64,000 nt of DNA, taken from assembly GCF_012844455.2 (NCBI RefSeq), contig NZ_JABBCQ020000007.1:62001-126000 (forward strand), given 5' to 3'. The notes below the pieces were generated by a model that saw nothing but the letters and a program-made list of their open reading frames with translations, did no database searches and was not told the origin of the DNA. This DNA comes from Comamonas suwonensis (GTDB taxonomy: Bacteria; Pseudomonadota; Gammaproteobacteria; Burkholderiales; Burkholderiaceae_C). Numbering within the stretch: position 1 is the stretch's first letter; each line of letters opens with the position of its first letter. Made by a program: the position numbers and the translations under genes. Shown piece by piece: positions 1-9,200 of the stretch.

Positions 1-339
1 GTACGGCTTGCTGGTGTGAACGTGGTGACGGAAAAAGCCTTGATTCCCTTGAAGGCGCGCGCTTGGCTGGATTTGTCGGCGCGAAAGGCCGCTGACGCGA
101 ACGCTGTTGATGGAAAACACATCACCAAACACCGCAACGACGTGCTGCGGTTGGTGCAGTTGCTGGCTGACGGCGAGCACATCCAAGTGCCTGTATCGAT
201 TGCGGCAGATGTGGACCAGTTCGCCCAGGCAGTGCAGGGCCAAGTCACCGCCGATTTGCTGGGCCAACTGGATATTGCAGAAGCCCCCGCCACTTTGTTG
301 GCGAGGTTGCGATCCTGCTTTGGAGTAACAGCACCATGA
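1..339 (+). CDS. Nucleotidyltransferase-like protein (AbiEii-type), 3' end only
   Basis: The reading frame is open from the first base, so the gene begins outside the window and only about 112 C-terminal residues are present. The segment LKARAWLDL followed by KHRNDVLRL resembles the C-terminal part of AbiEii-like nucleotidyltransferase proteins, where the lysine-rich KHRND stretch follows the catalytic domain; the catalytic residues themselves are not in view. The stop overlaps the start of pglZ by 4 bp (ATGA), so the two are translationally coupled. Accessory nucleotidyltransferase genes are known inside BREX loci, which fits the position. The family call is by eye on a fragment; the protein could be a more distant BREX accessory factor. 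Confidence 0.5.
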   Translation, partial: VRLAGVNVVTEKALIPLKARAWLDLSARKAADANAVDGKHITKHRNDVLRLVQLLADGEHIQVPVSIAADVDQFAQAVQGQVTADLLGQLDIAEAPATLLARLRSCFGVTAP

Positions 340-2678
340 CAACAACCAAGCCGGTAACGGTCTTACAAGCGCTGGCCCAGGCGTTGCAGCAGGCGCAGCG
401 TTTCAACACGGGGGTGCAAGTGGCGCCCGCTTGCATTTTGTGGCCTGACAAGGATGGTCAGTGGTTGTCAGCCTTGCCTACGTTGCGCGCACAATTACCG
501 CAACTGCTTACGCTGGGTGAATACGCCCCGCAGATGCGCTGCGGCCCGGCGATTTGGCTCAAAGCCGCGATTGCTGGGCTGTTACCAGATGGGCCTGGCG
601 ATAGTGTGCCGGTGGTGTACCTGCCGGGAGTCAGTCGGGTAGATCTGCGTGCTATCGAGTCTTGCCCGCGCTCTCTGCAACCGTTGGCTGAATTGCAGTA
701 CCGAGGCGTTTTCTGGAGCCAAGCCAACGCCAAGGATTGGACGGTCAGCGCGTTTTTGGCATCGAAGAATGGCGGGCTTGCTCTGGACGTTGCGCAGGAC
801 AAGGCGACACAAGAGGCTTTGAGCCAGGCCCTGCAAGTAGGCGTATTGCTGGAGCAGCCTGTGTCCGCGCTTCAGGGGCGGGCCATCAATGCCGAGTGGT
901 TGCTCGGCTTGTTGGCGCCCAATCCTATGCGTGACTTGCTGCAATGGATGAACGCACCAGAAGCCATGCGGCAGCAATGGAGTGCTGTGCTGTGGGATGT
1001 GTTCGTAAAGCGCTGCAAAGCCGATTTTGGTTTTGATCCGTTGGCTGATGGTGTGTTGACGGCGGCAGAGCTGCTGGCCAGTAGAGATGGTAAATGGGGC
1101 ATGGTTTGGGCCCTCTACCAAGACTCATTTGCCAGCTTTCCTAACATCTATGCATTGCTGGAAAAGGTTGCGCCACCACAGTTGGGTCTGTTTCCGGATC
1201 AGAAATTGTTATCGGGCTACCCACAGGTCAATGAGCAAAATGAGGTGGACTTGCGCCGGGCACTGTCCGACTGCGTGAGTATGGATGCGGCACAGGCACG
1301 GACCATGCTCGCGGCGGTGGAACTGGAGCATGGCACTCGCCGCTCTTGGGTATGGGCGCGTATGGGGTATTCGCCTTTGGCTATAGCCCTGGAGCATCTC
1401 GCGCGAGTAGCCCAGCAAAGCACGCTGTTGCCCATTGGGCAGACGCCGACCGAATTGGCCGACAGTTATCAGCAAATGGGGTGGCAGGTCGATCAGGCTG
1501 CTTTGCATGCTTTGGCGGCTGTGCACACCAAGGCAGATGTGGAGGCTGTCGGCCTTGCATTGCGTGCGATGTACTTGCCTTGGCTGGATGAAGCGGCCAG
1601 GCGCTTGCAAGAGGCCGTCAAGAAAGCGGGTGGTCTGTATCCGGCGCAAGGCGCAGATAAGCCAGGTGTGGAGGGCGTCTGCACTGTCTTCGTGGATGGC
1701 TTGCGTTATGACGTGGCAAAGCTGCTGGAGCAGCGGCTGTCGGCTCTGGGGCCTACGCGGCTTTCGGCGGGATGGACCAGCATGCCATCGGTGACGGCAT
1801 CTGGCAAAGCGTGGTGTTCGCCAGTGGCGGCATTCATTGCGGGTAGCGCAGGGGATATCGATTTCCAGCCCAGGGTCAAAGCAGATGGCAGGCCGCTGTC
1901 TGGCCACAATTTTCGCAAGCTGCTTGGCGAGCATGGTGTCCAAGCTCTGGATAGGCATGAGCGTGGTGACCCACAAGGGAGTGCATGGACGGAGGCGGGC
2001 GATCTGGATCACTACGGACATGCGCATGGCATTCGTTTGGCCCGAGACATGGACACCCAGCTCAATCAGGTGGTTGAGCGAGTGGCGGAACTGCTCGACT
2101 CTGGGTGGAGGCATGTCCGAATCGTGACCGATCACGGCTGGCTGCTGATGCCAGGGGGCTTGCCTAAAGCCGAATTGGCCAAGCACCAGGCAGAAACCCG
2201 TTGGGGGCGCTGCGCCGTGCTCAAGGACAGTGCGCATGGCACGGATCTAACCTTTGGCTGGGACTGGTGCAAAGAGGTGCAGGTGGCGTATGCACCCGGT
2301 GTTTCTAACTTTATAGCCGGTGCTGAATATGCCCACGGAGGTGTCAGCTTACAGGAGTGCCTGGTGCCGATACTGGAATTGGATAGGGGGGATATCGGGG
2401 ACTCTCTAGCAGTCGCGAAGATTCAGTCGGTCACGTGGAAGGGGCTGCGCTGCGTGGTGCTGGTGGAAGGTGCAGCAGCGGGATGGCAGGTGGACATTCG
2501 CACCAAAGCTGCCTTGGCCACCAGCTCACTGGTTGCGAGTGTCAAGCCAGTGGATGGCGGGAAGGCCAGTTTGGCTGTGACGGATGATGAGCAGTTGGGG
2601 GCAGCGGCGGTTGTGGTGGTGCTGGATGCCAAGGGGAAAGTCATGCACAAGCAAGCGACCACGGTAGGGGAAAAATAA
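336..2678 (+). CDS. pglZ: BREX PglZ-family alkaline phosphatase-like protein
   Basis: This 780-residue protein carries the PglZ domain of phage-resistance BREX systems, a divergent alkaline-phosphatase superfamily metalloenzyme. The diagnostic blocks are visible: VFVDGLRYD near residue 450 (nucleophile/metal region) and IVTDHGW near residue 598 (metal-binding Asp-His). The N-terminal 400 residues are helical and unassigned. PglZ is a core component of all BREX types and is thought to work with the PglX methyltransferase in self/non-self discrimination. It is followed by brxL with a 1-bp overlap (TAATG). The order pglZ-brxL matches BREX types 1 and 4; the diagnostic upstream genes (brxC, pglX or brxP) are outside the window, so the type cannot be fixed. 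Confidence 0.9.
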   Translation: MTTTKPVTVLQALAQALQQAQRFNTGVQVAPACILWPDKDGQWLSALPTLRAQLPQLLTLGEYAPQMRCGPAIWLKAAIAGLLPDGPGDSVPVVYLPGVSRVDLRAIESCPRSLQPLAELQYRGVFWSQANAKDWTVSAFLASKNGGLALDVAQDKATQEALSQALQVGVLLEQPVSALQGRAINAEWLLGLLAPNPMRDLLQWMNAPEAMRQQWSAVLWDVFVKRCKADFGFDPLADGVLTAAELLASRDGKWGMVWALYQDSFASFPNIYALLEKVAPPQLGLFPDQKLLSGYPQVNEQNEVDLRRALSDCVSMDAAQARTMLAAVELEHGTRRSWVWARMGYSPLAIALEHLARVAQQSTLLPIGQTPTELADSYQQMGWQVDQAALHALAAVHTKADVEAVGLALRAMYLPWLDEAARRLQEAVKKAGGLYPAQGADKPGVEGVCTVFVDGLRYDVAKLLEQRLSALGPTRLSAGWTSMPSVTASGKAWCSPVAAFIAGSAGDIDFQPRVKADGRPLSGHNFRKLLGEHGVQALDRHERGDPQGSAWTEAGDLDHYGHAHGIRLARDMDTQLNQVVERVAELLDSGWRHVRIVTDHGWLLMPGGLPKAELAKHQAETRWGRCAVLKDSAHGTDLTFGWDWCKEVQVAYAPGVSNFIAGAEYAHGGVSLQECLVPILELDRGDIGDSLAVAKIQSVTWKGLRCVVLVEGAAAGWQVDIRTKAALATSSLVASVKPVDGGKASLAVTDDEQLGAAAVVVVLDAKGKVMHKQATTVGEK

Positions 2679-4726
2679 TGATCCAACTAGATGACCTTGA
2701 CCATAAGGCAACTTCGGCCTTTGAGGGCTATGTGGTACGCAAGGATTTGGTTCGCACCTTCAGCCGCCAGTTTCCGGTACCTACCTATGTTGTAGAGTTT
2801 TTACTGGGGCGCTACTGCGCGACGACCGATGAAACCGAAATCCAGGAGGGGTTGGATATTGTGCAGCGGCAGCTGGCTTCCAGAACGGTGAAGGCAGGTG
2901 AAGAAGAGCTTTTCAAGGCCCGAGCACGTGAATCGGGTTCGGTGAAAATCATAGACATCATCACGGCACGGCTGGATGCCAAGACCGATTCCTATATCGC
3001 AACTTTGCCTAGCTTGCGGTTGAATGATGTCCGGCTGACCCCGGAAATGGTCAAGGACAACGAGCGCATGTTGACCGGCGGTTTCTATGCAGAGGTCACG
3101 TTAGGCTATGACGCTTCGATAGCTCAGGAAAAGGGGGGGCGTCCTTTTGGTGTGGATGCACTGCGGGCAATTCAGCTCTCCAAGCGCGAGGTGCTGGATG
3201 TACTGGCTAAGGGGCGAGGACAGTTTTCCACTGCTGAGTGGCGTGACTTACTGCTGCGCAGCGTGGGTTTTGAGCCGGATACACTGCCAGAACGTGCCAA
3301 AGATGCGCTGCTGTTGCGTATGGTGCCGTTTGTCGAGCGCAACTACAACTTGGTAGAGCTGGGGCCGCGCGGCACCGGCAAATCGCACTTGTTTCAGCAG
3401 GTGTCGCCCTACGCACACCTGATTTCGGGTGGCAAGGCCACGGTGGCGCGAATGTTCGTCAATAACGCCAACGGTCAACGCGGCTTGGTTTGTCAGTACG
3501 ACGTGGTGTGTTTCGACGAAGTTTCTGGCGTTTCCTTCGACCAGAAGGATGGCGTCAACATCATGAAGGGCTATATGGAGAGCGGCGAGTTCTCCCGAGG
3601 CAAGGAAAGTATTCGTGCCGATGGATCGATCGTTCTGGTAGGTAACTTCGATGTAGATGTAGAGCATCAGCAGCGTATCGGTCATCTGCTGGGGCCGCTA
3701 CCGGCTGAGATGCGCGACGACACGGCTTTTATGGACCGCATTCACTGTTTCTTGCCAGGCTGGGACGTACCCAAACTCAGCCCAAGCTTGTTTACGCAGC
3801 ACTTCGGTCTTGTGAGCGATTTCCTGTCCGAGTGCTTTACCCAGTTGCGCAATCAAAGTAGGGTTTCGGCGCTTCAAGGGCGCGTGTATTGGGGAGGGGC
3901 GCTTTCCGGCCGTGATCTCAATGCGGTCAACAAGACGGTAAGTGGATTGCTCAAACTACTTCACCCCGATGCGCAAGTGCCGGTTAGCGATGAAGACTTG
4001 GAATGGGCCGTACGCTTAGCTTTGGAAGTTCGGCGTCGAGTCAAGGAGCAGCAAAAACGCATTGGTGCTGCCGAGTTTCGCAACACTCATTTCAGCTACA
4101 CGCTGGGGGCTGAGGGTGTAGAAAAGTTCGTCAGCACGCCTGAGCTGCAAAGCCAGGGAGGGATTGGTGATGAGCCGCTGGAATGCGGGCAGATATGGAC
4201 ATTGAGCCCTGGCGGTCAAGATGAGCACCCTGGACTATTTAGGCTAGAAGTTTCCGAAGGGCCGGGTAGTGGTGTTCGGGTTTTGAACAACCCAGTGCCT
4301 GCATCGTTCAAGGAGTCCATACGCTGTGCTGAACAGAATTTGTATGCCCGCGCTCCGCAACTGGTAGGAGATCGTGATCCGCGAGCGCATGAGTTTTCGG
4401 TGCAATTGCGTGGATTTGATGCAGCGAAATCTGGAGCCAAAACGGGTGTGGCAGCGCTGATTGCCTTGGCCGGCGCTCTACTAAAAAAATCGGTGCGTGG
4501 CGGTCTTGTAGTCGTGGGCGAGGTGACGTTGGGTGGCACCATCGAGCCTGTTCACAACGCAGTGACGTTGGCGGAGATGGCCATTGAAAAAGGCGCACAG
4601 TCCCTGCTGCTACCAGTGTCGTGCCGTAGGCAGCTGTTTGATTTGTCAGACGAGATGGCCACCAAGTTGGACATTGAGTTCTACCAAGATGGGCGTGACG
4701 CGTTGCTCAAGGCGCTGGCTGATTGA
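2678..4726 (+). CDS. brxL: BREX BrxL, Lon-like AAA+ protein
   Basis: At 682 residues this matches the usual size of BrxL. The centre has an AAA+ ATPase with Walker A GPRGTGKS (about residue 227) and a Walker B-like block VVCFDEVSG (about residue 275). The last 180 residues align with the Lon S16 fold, including GGTIEPVHNAV. In my by-eye alignment both members of the Lon Ser-Lys dyad are replaced: the usual GPSAG reads GAKTG, and the lysine of the usual GGLKEK is a valine. This suggests a structural rather than proteolytic domain, in line with BrxL acting as a DNA-associated oligomeric ATPase in BREX type 1. It is the last BREX gene; insertion debris starts directly after it. Confidence 0.88.
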   Translation: MIQLDDLDHKATSAFEGYVVRKDLVRTFSRQFPVPTYVVEFLLGRYCATTDETEIQEGLDIVQRQLASRTVKAGEEELFKARARESGSVKIIDIITARLDAKTDSYIATLPSLRLNDVRLTPEMVKDNERMLTGGFYAEVTLGYDASIAQEKGGRPFGVDALRAIQLSKREVLDVLAKGRGQFSTAEWRDLLLRSVGFEPDTLPERAKDALLLRMVPFVERNYNLVELGPRGTGKSHLFQQVSPYAHLISGGKATVARMFVNNANGQRGLVCQYDVVCFDEVSGVSFDQKDGVNIMKGYMESGEFSRGKESIRADGSIVLVGNFDVDVEHQQRIGHLLGPLPAEMRDDTAFMDRIHCFLPGWDVPKLSPSLFTQHFGLVSDFLSECFTQLRNQSRVSALQGRVYWGGALSGRDLNAVNKTVSGLLKLLHPDAQVPVSDEDLEWAVRLALEVRRRVKEQQKRIGAAEFRNTHFSYTLGAEGVEKFVSTPELQSQGGIGDEPLECGQIWTLSPGGQDEHPGLFRLEVSEGPGSGVRVLNNPVPASFKESIRCAEQNLYARAPQLVGDRDPRAHEFSVQLRGFDAAKSGAKTGVAALIALAGALLKKSVRGGLVVVGEVTLGGTIEPVHNAVTLAEMAIEKGAQSLLLPVSCRRQLFDLSDEMATKLDIEFYQDGRDALLKALAD

Positions 4727-5237
4727 TCCAACAGGTTGTACTGCTATGAGAAGAGTCTGCATGGCAGTCCTTGCGGTATGGTCGTAAGGTGGAAAGCTCA
4801 CAAGCCGCTTGGTGCAAGGTCACCGACGACTCGTTTTTTATAGGGTGCCGTGTTTCAAATCGCGGAGGACAAATGCACTGTCTCTCGCTGGTTTGGCCGG
4901 CGGTGCCATACACGCAGCGTGTTTTGGCGCCACCACTTCATGGCATGTGACCTCGTTGCCAATATTGGGCGTTGTTGTGTAAATGCAGTCTGAGGATGGC
5001 CCAGTTCTGCAAAACTACTCAATACGGATGTTCGGATATCCAGCTCATTGGCTTGGCGATTAAAGGTGCAAGGTGTCACAGATTCGTCCAATTGCGTGAT
5101 GCAACTCATCTTGGTTTCCACCTCGTTTCTCTGTAGGCGGCTACTACTACAGTGCTTTCGAATTTTCGCCCTACACCTGATATTTCTGCAGCATACATGG
5201 CGCCATTGCGTAAGCGTCTGGTGAGTCCATCTGTCGT

Positions 5238-5822
5238 GTGCGGATGCAGCCATTGATGGATGCGTTGAATGCTGAGATGCTGCAAACCACTGTCCTGCAT
5301 GCCGACGAAACACCGGTACTGATGCTCAAGCCCGGCAAAGGCAGCACGCACCGAGCCTACCTCTGTGCCTACGCCTCCCTGAGCGTTTGAAGACATCAAA
5401 GCAGTGGCTTACGACTTCTGCGAACTCCGGGCGGGAGAACATGCCCGCAAGTTCCTAGGCGATTGGCAAGGCAGCCTGGTCTGCGATGACTTCCGCGGCT
5501 ACAAGCAAAGCTTCACGCAAGGCGGCATCACCGAAGCGGGATCCTGGCCCACGCACGTCGCGAATTCTTCGATCTGTATGCGGCCAACCAAAGCCAGTTG
5601 GCTGAGTTTGCACTCTCGCAGATCGGCAAGATCTACGAAATCGAGCGCTAAGCCAAAGACCTGGGGCCCGAACAACGCCTGACCCTGTGTCAGGAGCACA
5701 GCCAGCCCCTTCTGGATGCTCTACACCAGTGGATGCTGCTGCAAAGACAAAAGCTGCCGACGCACAAGGCCAGCCAGATTGAGGAGCTGCCGCCGCATCG
5801 CTGGAAACTTGGCACTGCCTGA
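5238..5822 (+). pseudogene. IS66-family transposase (TnpC) remnant
   Basis: Conceptual translation in shifting frames gives typical IS66 TnpC segments: DALNAEMLQ, then VLHADETPVLMLKPG (the DDE-fold Asp region), then after a frame change YDFCELRAGEHARKFLGDW and LVCDDFRGYKQSF. After a second frame change come AHARREFFDLYAANQSQLAE and GKIYEIER followed by an in-frame stop, then LGPEQRLTL. At least two frameshifts and one nonsense codon inactivate it, and both ends are missing. No flanking terminal inverted repeats were recognised. It marks an old insertion downstream of brxL. Confidence 0.8.
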
Positions 5823-6034
5823 TCGATGGGCATTGCTGCTCGGCTGGGTCAAGATGGGTTCGCCAGCCACTTACGCCATTGCATTCAGTCACCACTGATG
5901 TCGGGCTGAATCAGTGCTAACCCAGGCTGTATTTCCCACTGGAAAGAAGATACGGGTTGCAGATGTTTGATGTAAAAAATGGTACAAAATGTACAGGCAA
6001 AATGTGAGAGCAGAAAAAGCCATGGACATCATCC

Positions 6035-6205
6035 ATGAGAAGGTGCTCAGCGAAACTGTCGGCTGAAACTATGGTGCGGCCCTGGGTAGATGAGTACATC
6101 AACGCCCAGAAGACTGCGACTGGCTTCGATCTGCGCTTCACCGACACGATGGTGCCGATCGAAAAGGATTGGCGCGAATTCATAGAAGTCTTGTCGCAGC
6201 GCTAA
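6035..6205 (+). CDS. Small open frame, possible gene remnant
   Basis: A 56-codon frame containing WVDEYINAQKTATGFDLRF and ending shortly before the helicase gene. The composition looks protein-like, but I recognise no family and see no good ribosome binding site. It may be the 3' remnant of a gene disrupted by the neighbouring insertion debris, or simply chance. Confidence 0.2.
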   Translation: MRRCSAKLSAETMVRPWVDEYINAQKTATGFDLRFTDTMVPIEKDWREFIEVLSQR

Positions 6206-6265
6206 TGCGCGTGGCTTGGGGTTAATCGATGCATTGCGGTGCAACAAGTAAGAGGCATTTTTGTA

Positions 6266-9200
6266 ATGAATTTGTATGTTGCGCTTGACCAGAATAACAA
6301 AGGGATGAGTCGGGCTATCGCCGATATTCAGCGCCGTCATCAGGCATTCAAAAACTGGTGCAATGGTCGTGATGGAGAGGAAATTTTGTATGAGCTGCTT
6401 TTTCCGAACAATATGCCAATCACGGGCTATGTTTCCAATCGGCAGCGGGACAAGCAGAATCCACGATACGCACAGATGGCGATCCGAATTAACGCCGCTG
6501 GGCGGGATTGGCCGTTTCCGGAAGGGTGTGCCTTCATCGCCACGGGAAGTTGGCCCACCGAATCCTCTTCACCACTATTTCTCATCAACGGTTTCATCGA
6601 GACCGCGGATCTGCCTGCGCGGTCTTTCGAGCGTGAAGTCACCGCATTTGCCGTGCATGACCGTCTGCAATTCACGCCGGGCCAGCAGCGCATTCAGCGG
6701 GTCAATAATCTGCTGACACCACAACTGCTGGCCGACTTGCCACCAATCACGCAGCAAACCGAAAAGCAGTTGATCGAGTGGACTGAATTTCTTCGATGGA
6801 AAGAAAGCCTCATCCGCCACAAGGCGCGTGGTTTGCGCTACGTAAGCCGTGGATGGCGTGACGAGCAGTTGATTTTTTCCTTGGTCGCACAGAGCGCACA
6901 GGCTTTGCAAAAAGACCGCAAGGCCTTGGGGCGGGATGATCTTGTGGTGTTTCAGGTTGGGCAATCCAAAGAGGCGTGGGTGTTCGGATTGCCTGAAAGG
7001 GAGGAGCGCCGCCTTCCCCGACTGGGGCAGGCTGGCAAACTCTCGGAGCCTGTATCGTTACCGAAAGATAGGAAATTACCCAAGGACGACAACTCGCAGG
7101 AATGTCCTTGGCCTGCGCCCGTGCTTGCCGAATTGACCGTCTCACTGACCGAAGACGACGCGAATGATCTCGCCAACGCCGAAGAGCCTGATGTCTTGCG
7201 CGAGCGCATTCTGAATCGAATTCCGGAGTCCGGCTTCCTGTCCATTTCCACGGCGGGCGACATGAGCTTGATCAAACGCCATCAGCAGGCGTTGCGGCAG
7301 TTGCAAGAACAGGGTGGCTATGCGCCGTATCTAACTGATTATTTGTTCGAGGCTGCACAGGTTTCCGTGCCGCAGCGTTTGGAGCCGGTGACGCAGTGGG
7401 CCAACGACAAGCTCAACCCGGCCCAGAAAGAGGCCGTGGTCAAGATTCTTTCCGCACCGGACTTGTGCTTGGTTCAAGGGCCACCGGGCACGGGGAAGAC
7501 CACTGTGATTGCGGAGGCCATCGTGCAACTGGCGCGGCGCGGGCAGCGGGTGCTGCTGGCATCGCAGGCGCATACCGCTGTGGACAATGCGTTGGAAAGG
7601 TTGGGTCATGACGGTTCCTTACGCGTAGTTCGGTTGGCACGGAATGAAAGCAAGGTGACGGAAGATGGTGCGGCCTTTGCGGGGCAGGCATCCTTGCAGC
7701 GTTACTACAAGGCCTTGGCAGGACAAACCGAAGACCGTCTTGCAGTGTGGAGGCGCGGTGACAAAGACTTGCGTCTCTTGCAAGAATGGCATGAGCGCGC
7801 GGCTTTCGTGTTACACGACGAGAAGGAGTTGAACGCCAGACGCGGGCAGCTTGAAACGGACTTGGCATCGGCCCGCAGCCAGACAACACAGGCTCTGCAG
7901 GCGTATGGCGCCGCCTGCGCGATGCTAGATGAAGAAAAGGCCAAACGTCAGCGCCTGCACAGCGTTCAGGCCTTGCTGCATGGCGAGGCCGAAACGCTGC
8001 ATGGTGACTTGCATGATGTGGAACCGCCTGCCAGAAATTTGGCGCAAGGCCTTGCTTCCTGCGAGGCAGCAGGTTTGCTCGTGAAATTTTCTATGGACGA
8101 TTGGCTGGCTCATGCAAGCAGTCGGGGTGCAATGCTGGAGCACATGCTGGCTGCGTGGCGGCGTTTCACGACTGTGCGAGAGGCCATTTCTGCGGACATT
8201 CGCCGCCTGCGAGAAGCTGCGAACACTCCGATTCAGGATGCCGGCACCAGGCTACGCATTGAATCGCTCCGAAACGAGGTCAAAGCCTTGGAGGAGCAGA
8301 TGGAGAAGGATGATGCTTTTGTAGATGCTTGGCGAGCCACGCGCAAGGAGCTCAAAAAGTTGGAGCAGGCTGGTATGGGCTTGGAGCACGGCCGTTATGA
8401 CGGCCTGTTTCGCCAAGCTAGCAAATGGTGCGCATCCATTGAAAACGCGATGCAACTGGCTGACGAAATGGATGCCAGTCTGATTGCGCTGGATAGGGCG
8501 CAGCCGGTGATCGAACAGGCCATCGAAATCCTAAAGCAATCCGTGCAGACTCAGTTGTCGCAACCCGCTACTGAAGCCCCGAATGATGGCCTTGTCCAAA
8601 GCGCGCGGAACCAAGAGCGCAGCGCTCAAAGCAAGCTGGATAACTGGGGCGAGCAGCGCAGGCAGCATGAGCAGAAGGTTAAGGCTCTGCTGGTGGATGA
8701 TGCAATCACGCAGGGCAACCGGTTGCCGTTGGAACCTGCTGCGAATTTGTCGCTGCGCATCAAAACTGTCGCCCAAGTCATCAAGGCGTTGGAGCAACGT
8801 CAAGCCAGCCAACAATATGAACGCCAGACATGGGGCCCGTTGCTGGAAGATTGGATGCGTGATCTGAGTCGCAACAACGCCGCAGCAGAGGACTGGCAGC
8901 ATCTTGGCGCGGATTTTCTGGCGAGCTGCAATGTGGTAGCTATTACCTGCAACGAAAACGAGCGCACGCTGGATGATGCCGGGCAAACGAGTTTTGATGT
9001 CGCCATCATTGACGAAGTAAGCAAGGCTACGCCGTTGGAATTGCTGATGCCCTTGATGCGCGCGCGCCGAGCCGTGCTGGTGGGTGACCATCGCCAGTTG
9101 CCGCCGCTGTTTCAGGAAGGCGATGAAGCTCGCAGCTTCATGGATGAAGTGGAAGAAAACGATGCGGCCAACGCAGAGGAAAGCAGCACAGGGGATCTTG

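Larger units (their letters stand above)
4727..6265. other. Gene-poor scar between BREX and the helicase operon
   Basis: About 1.5 kb without an intact recognisable gene. The middle (about 5238-5822) is a broken IS66 transposase. The left part (4727-5237) has only short, interrupted frames. The right part (5823-6265) holds one short frame of 56 codons (6035-6205). I see no convincing terminator. The region looks like decayed insertion-sequence DNA separating two independently acquired defence-like cassettes. Confidence 0.6.

Noticed and set aside
1209..2237. 342-codon minus-strand frame opposite pglZ
   Set aside because: The plus strand encodes PglZ with diagnostic motifs over the same stretch; the antisense product has random-looking Arg/His/Gln-rich composition.
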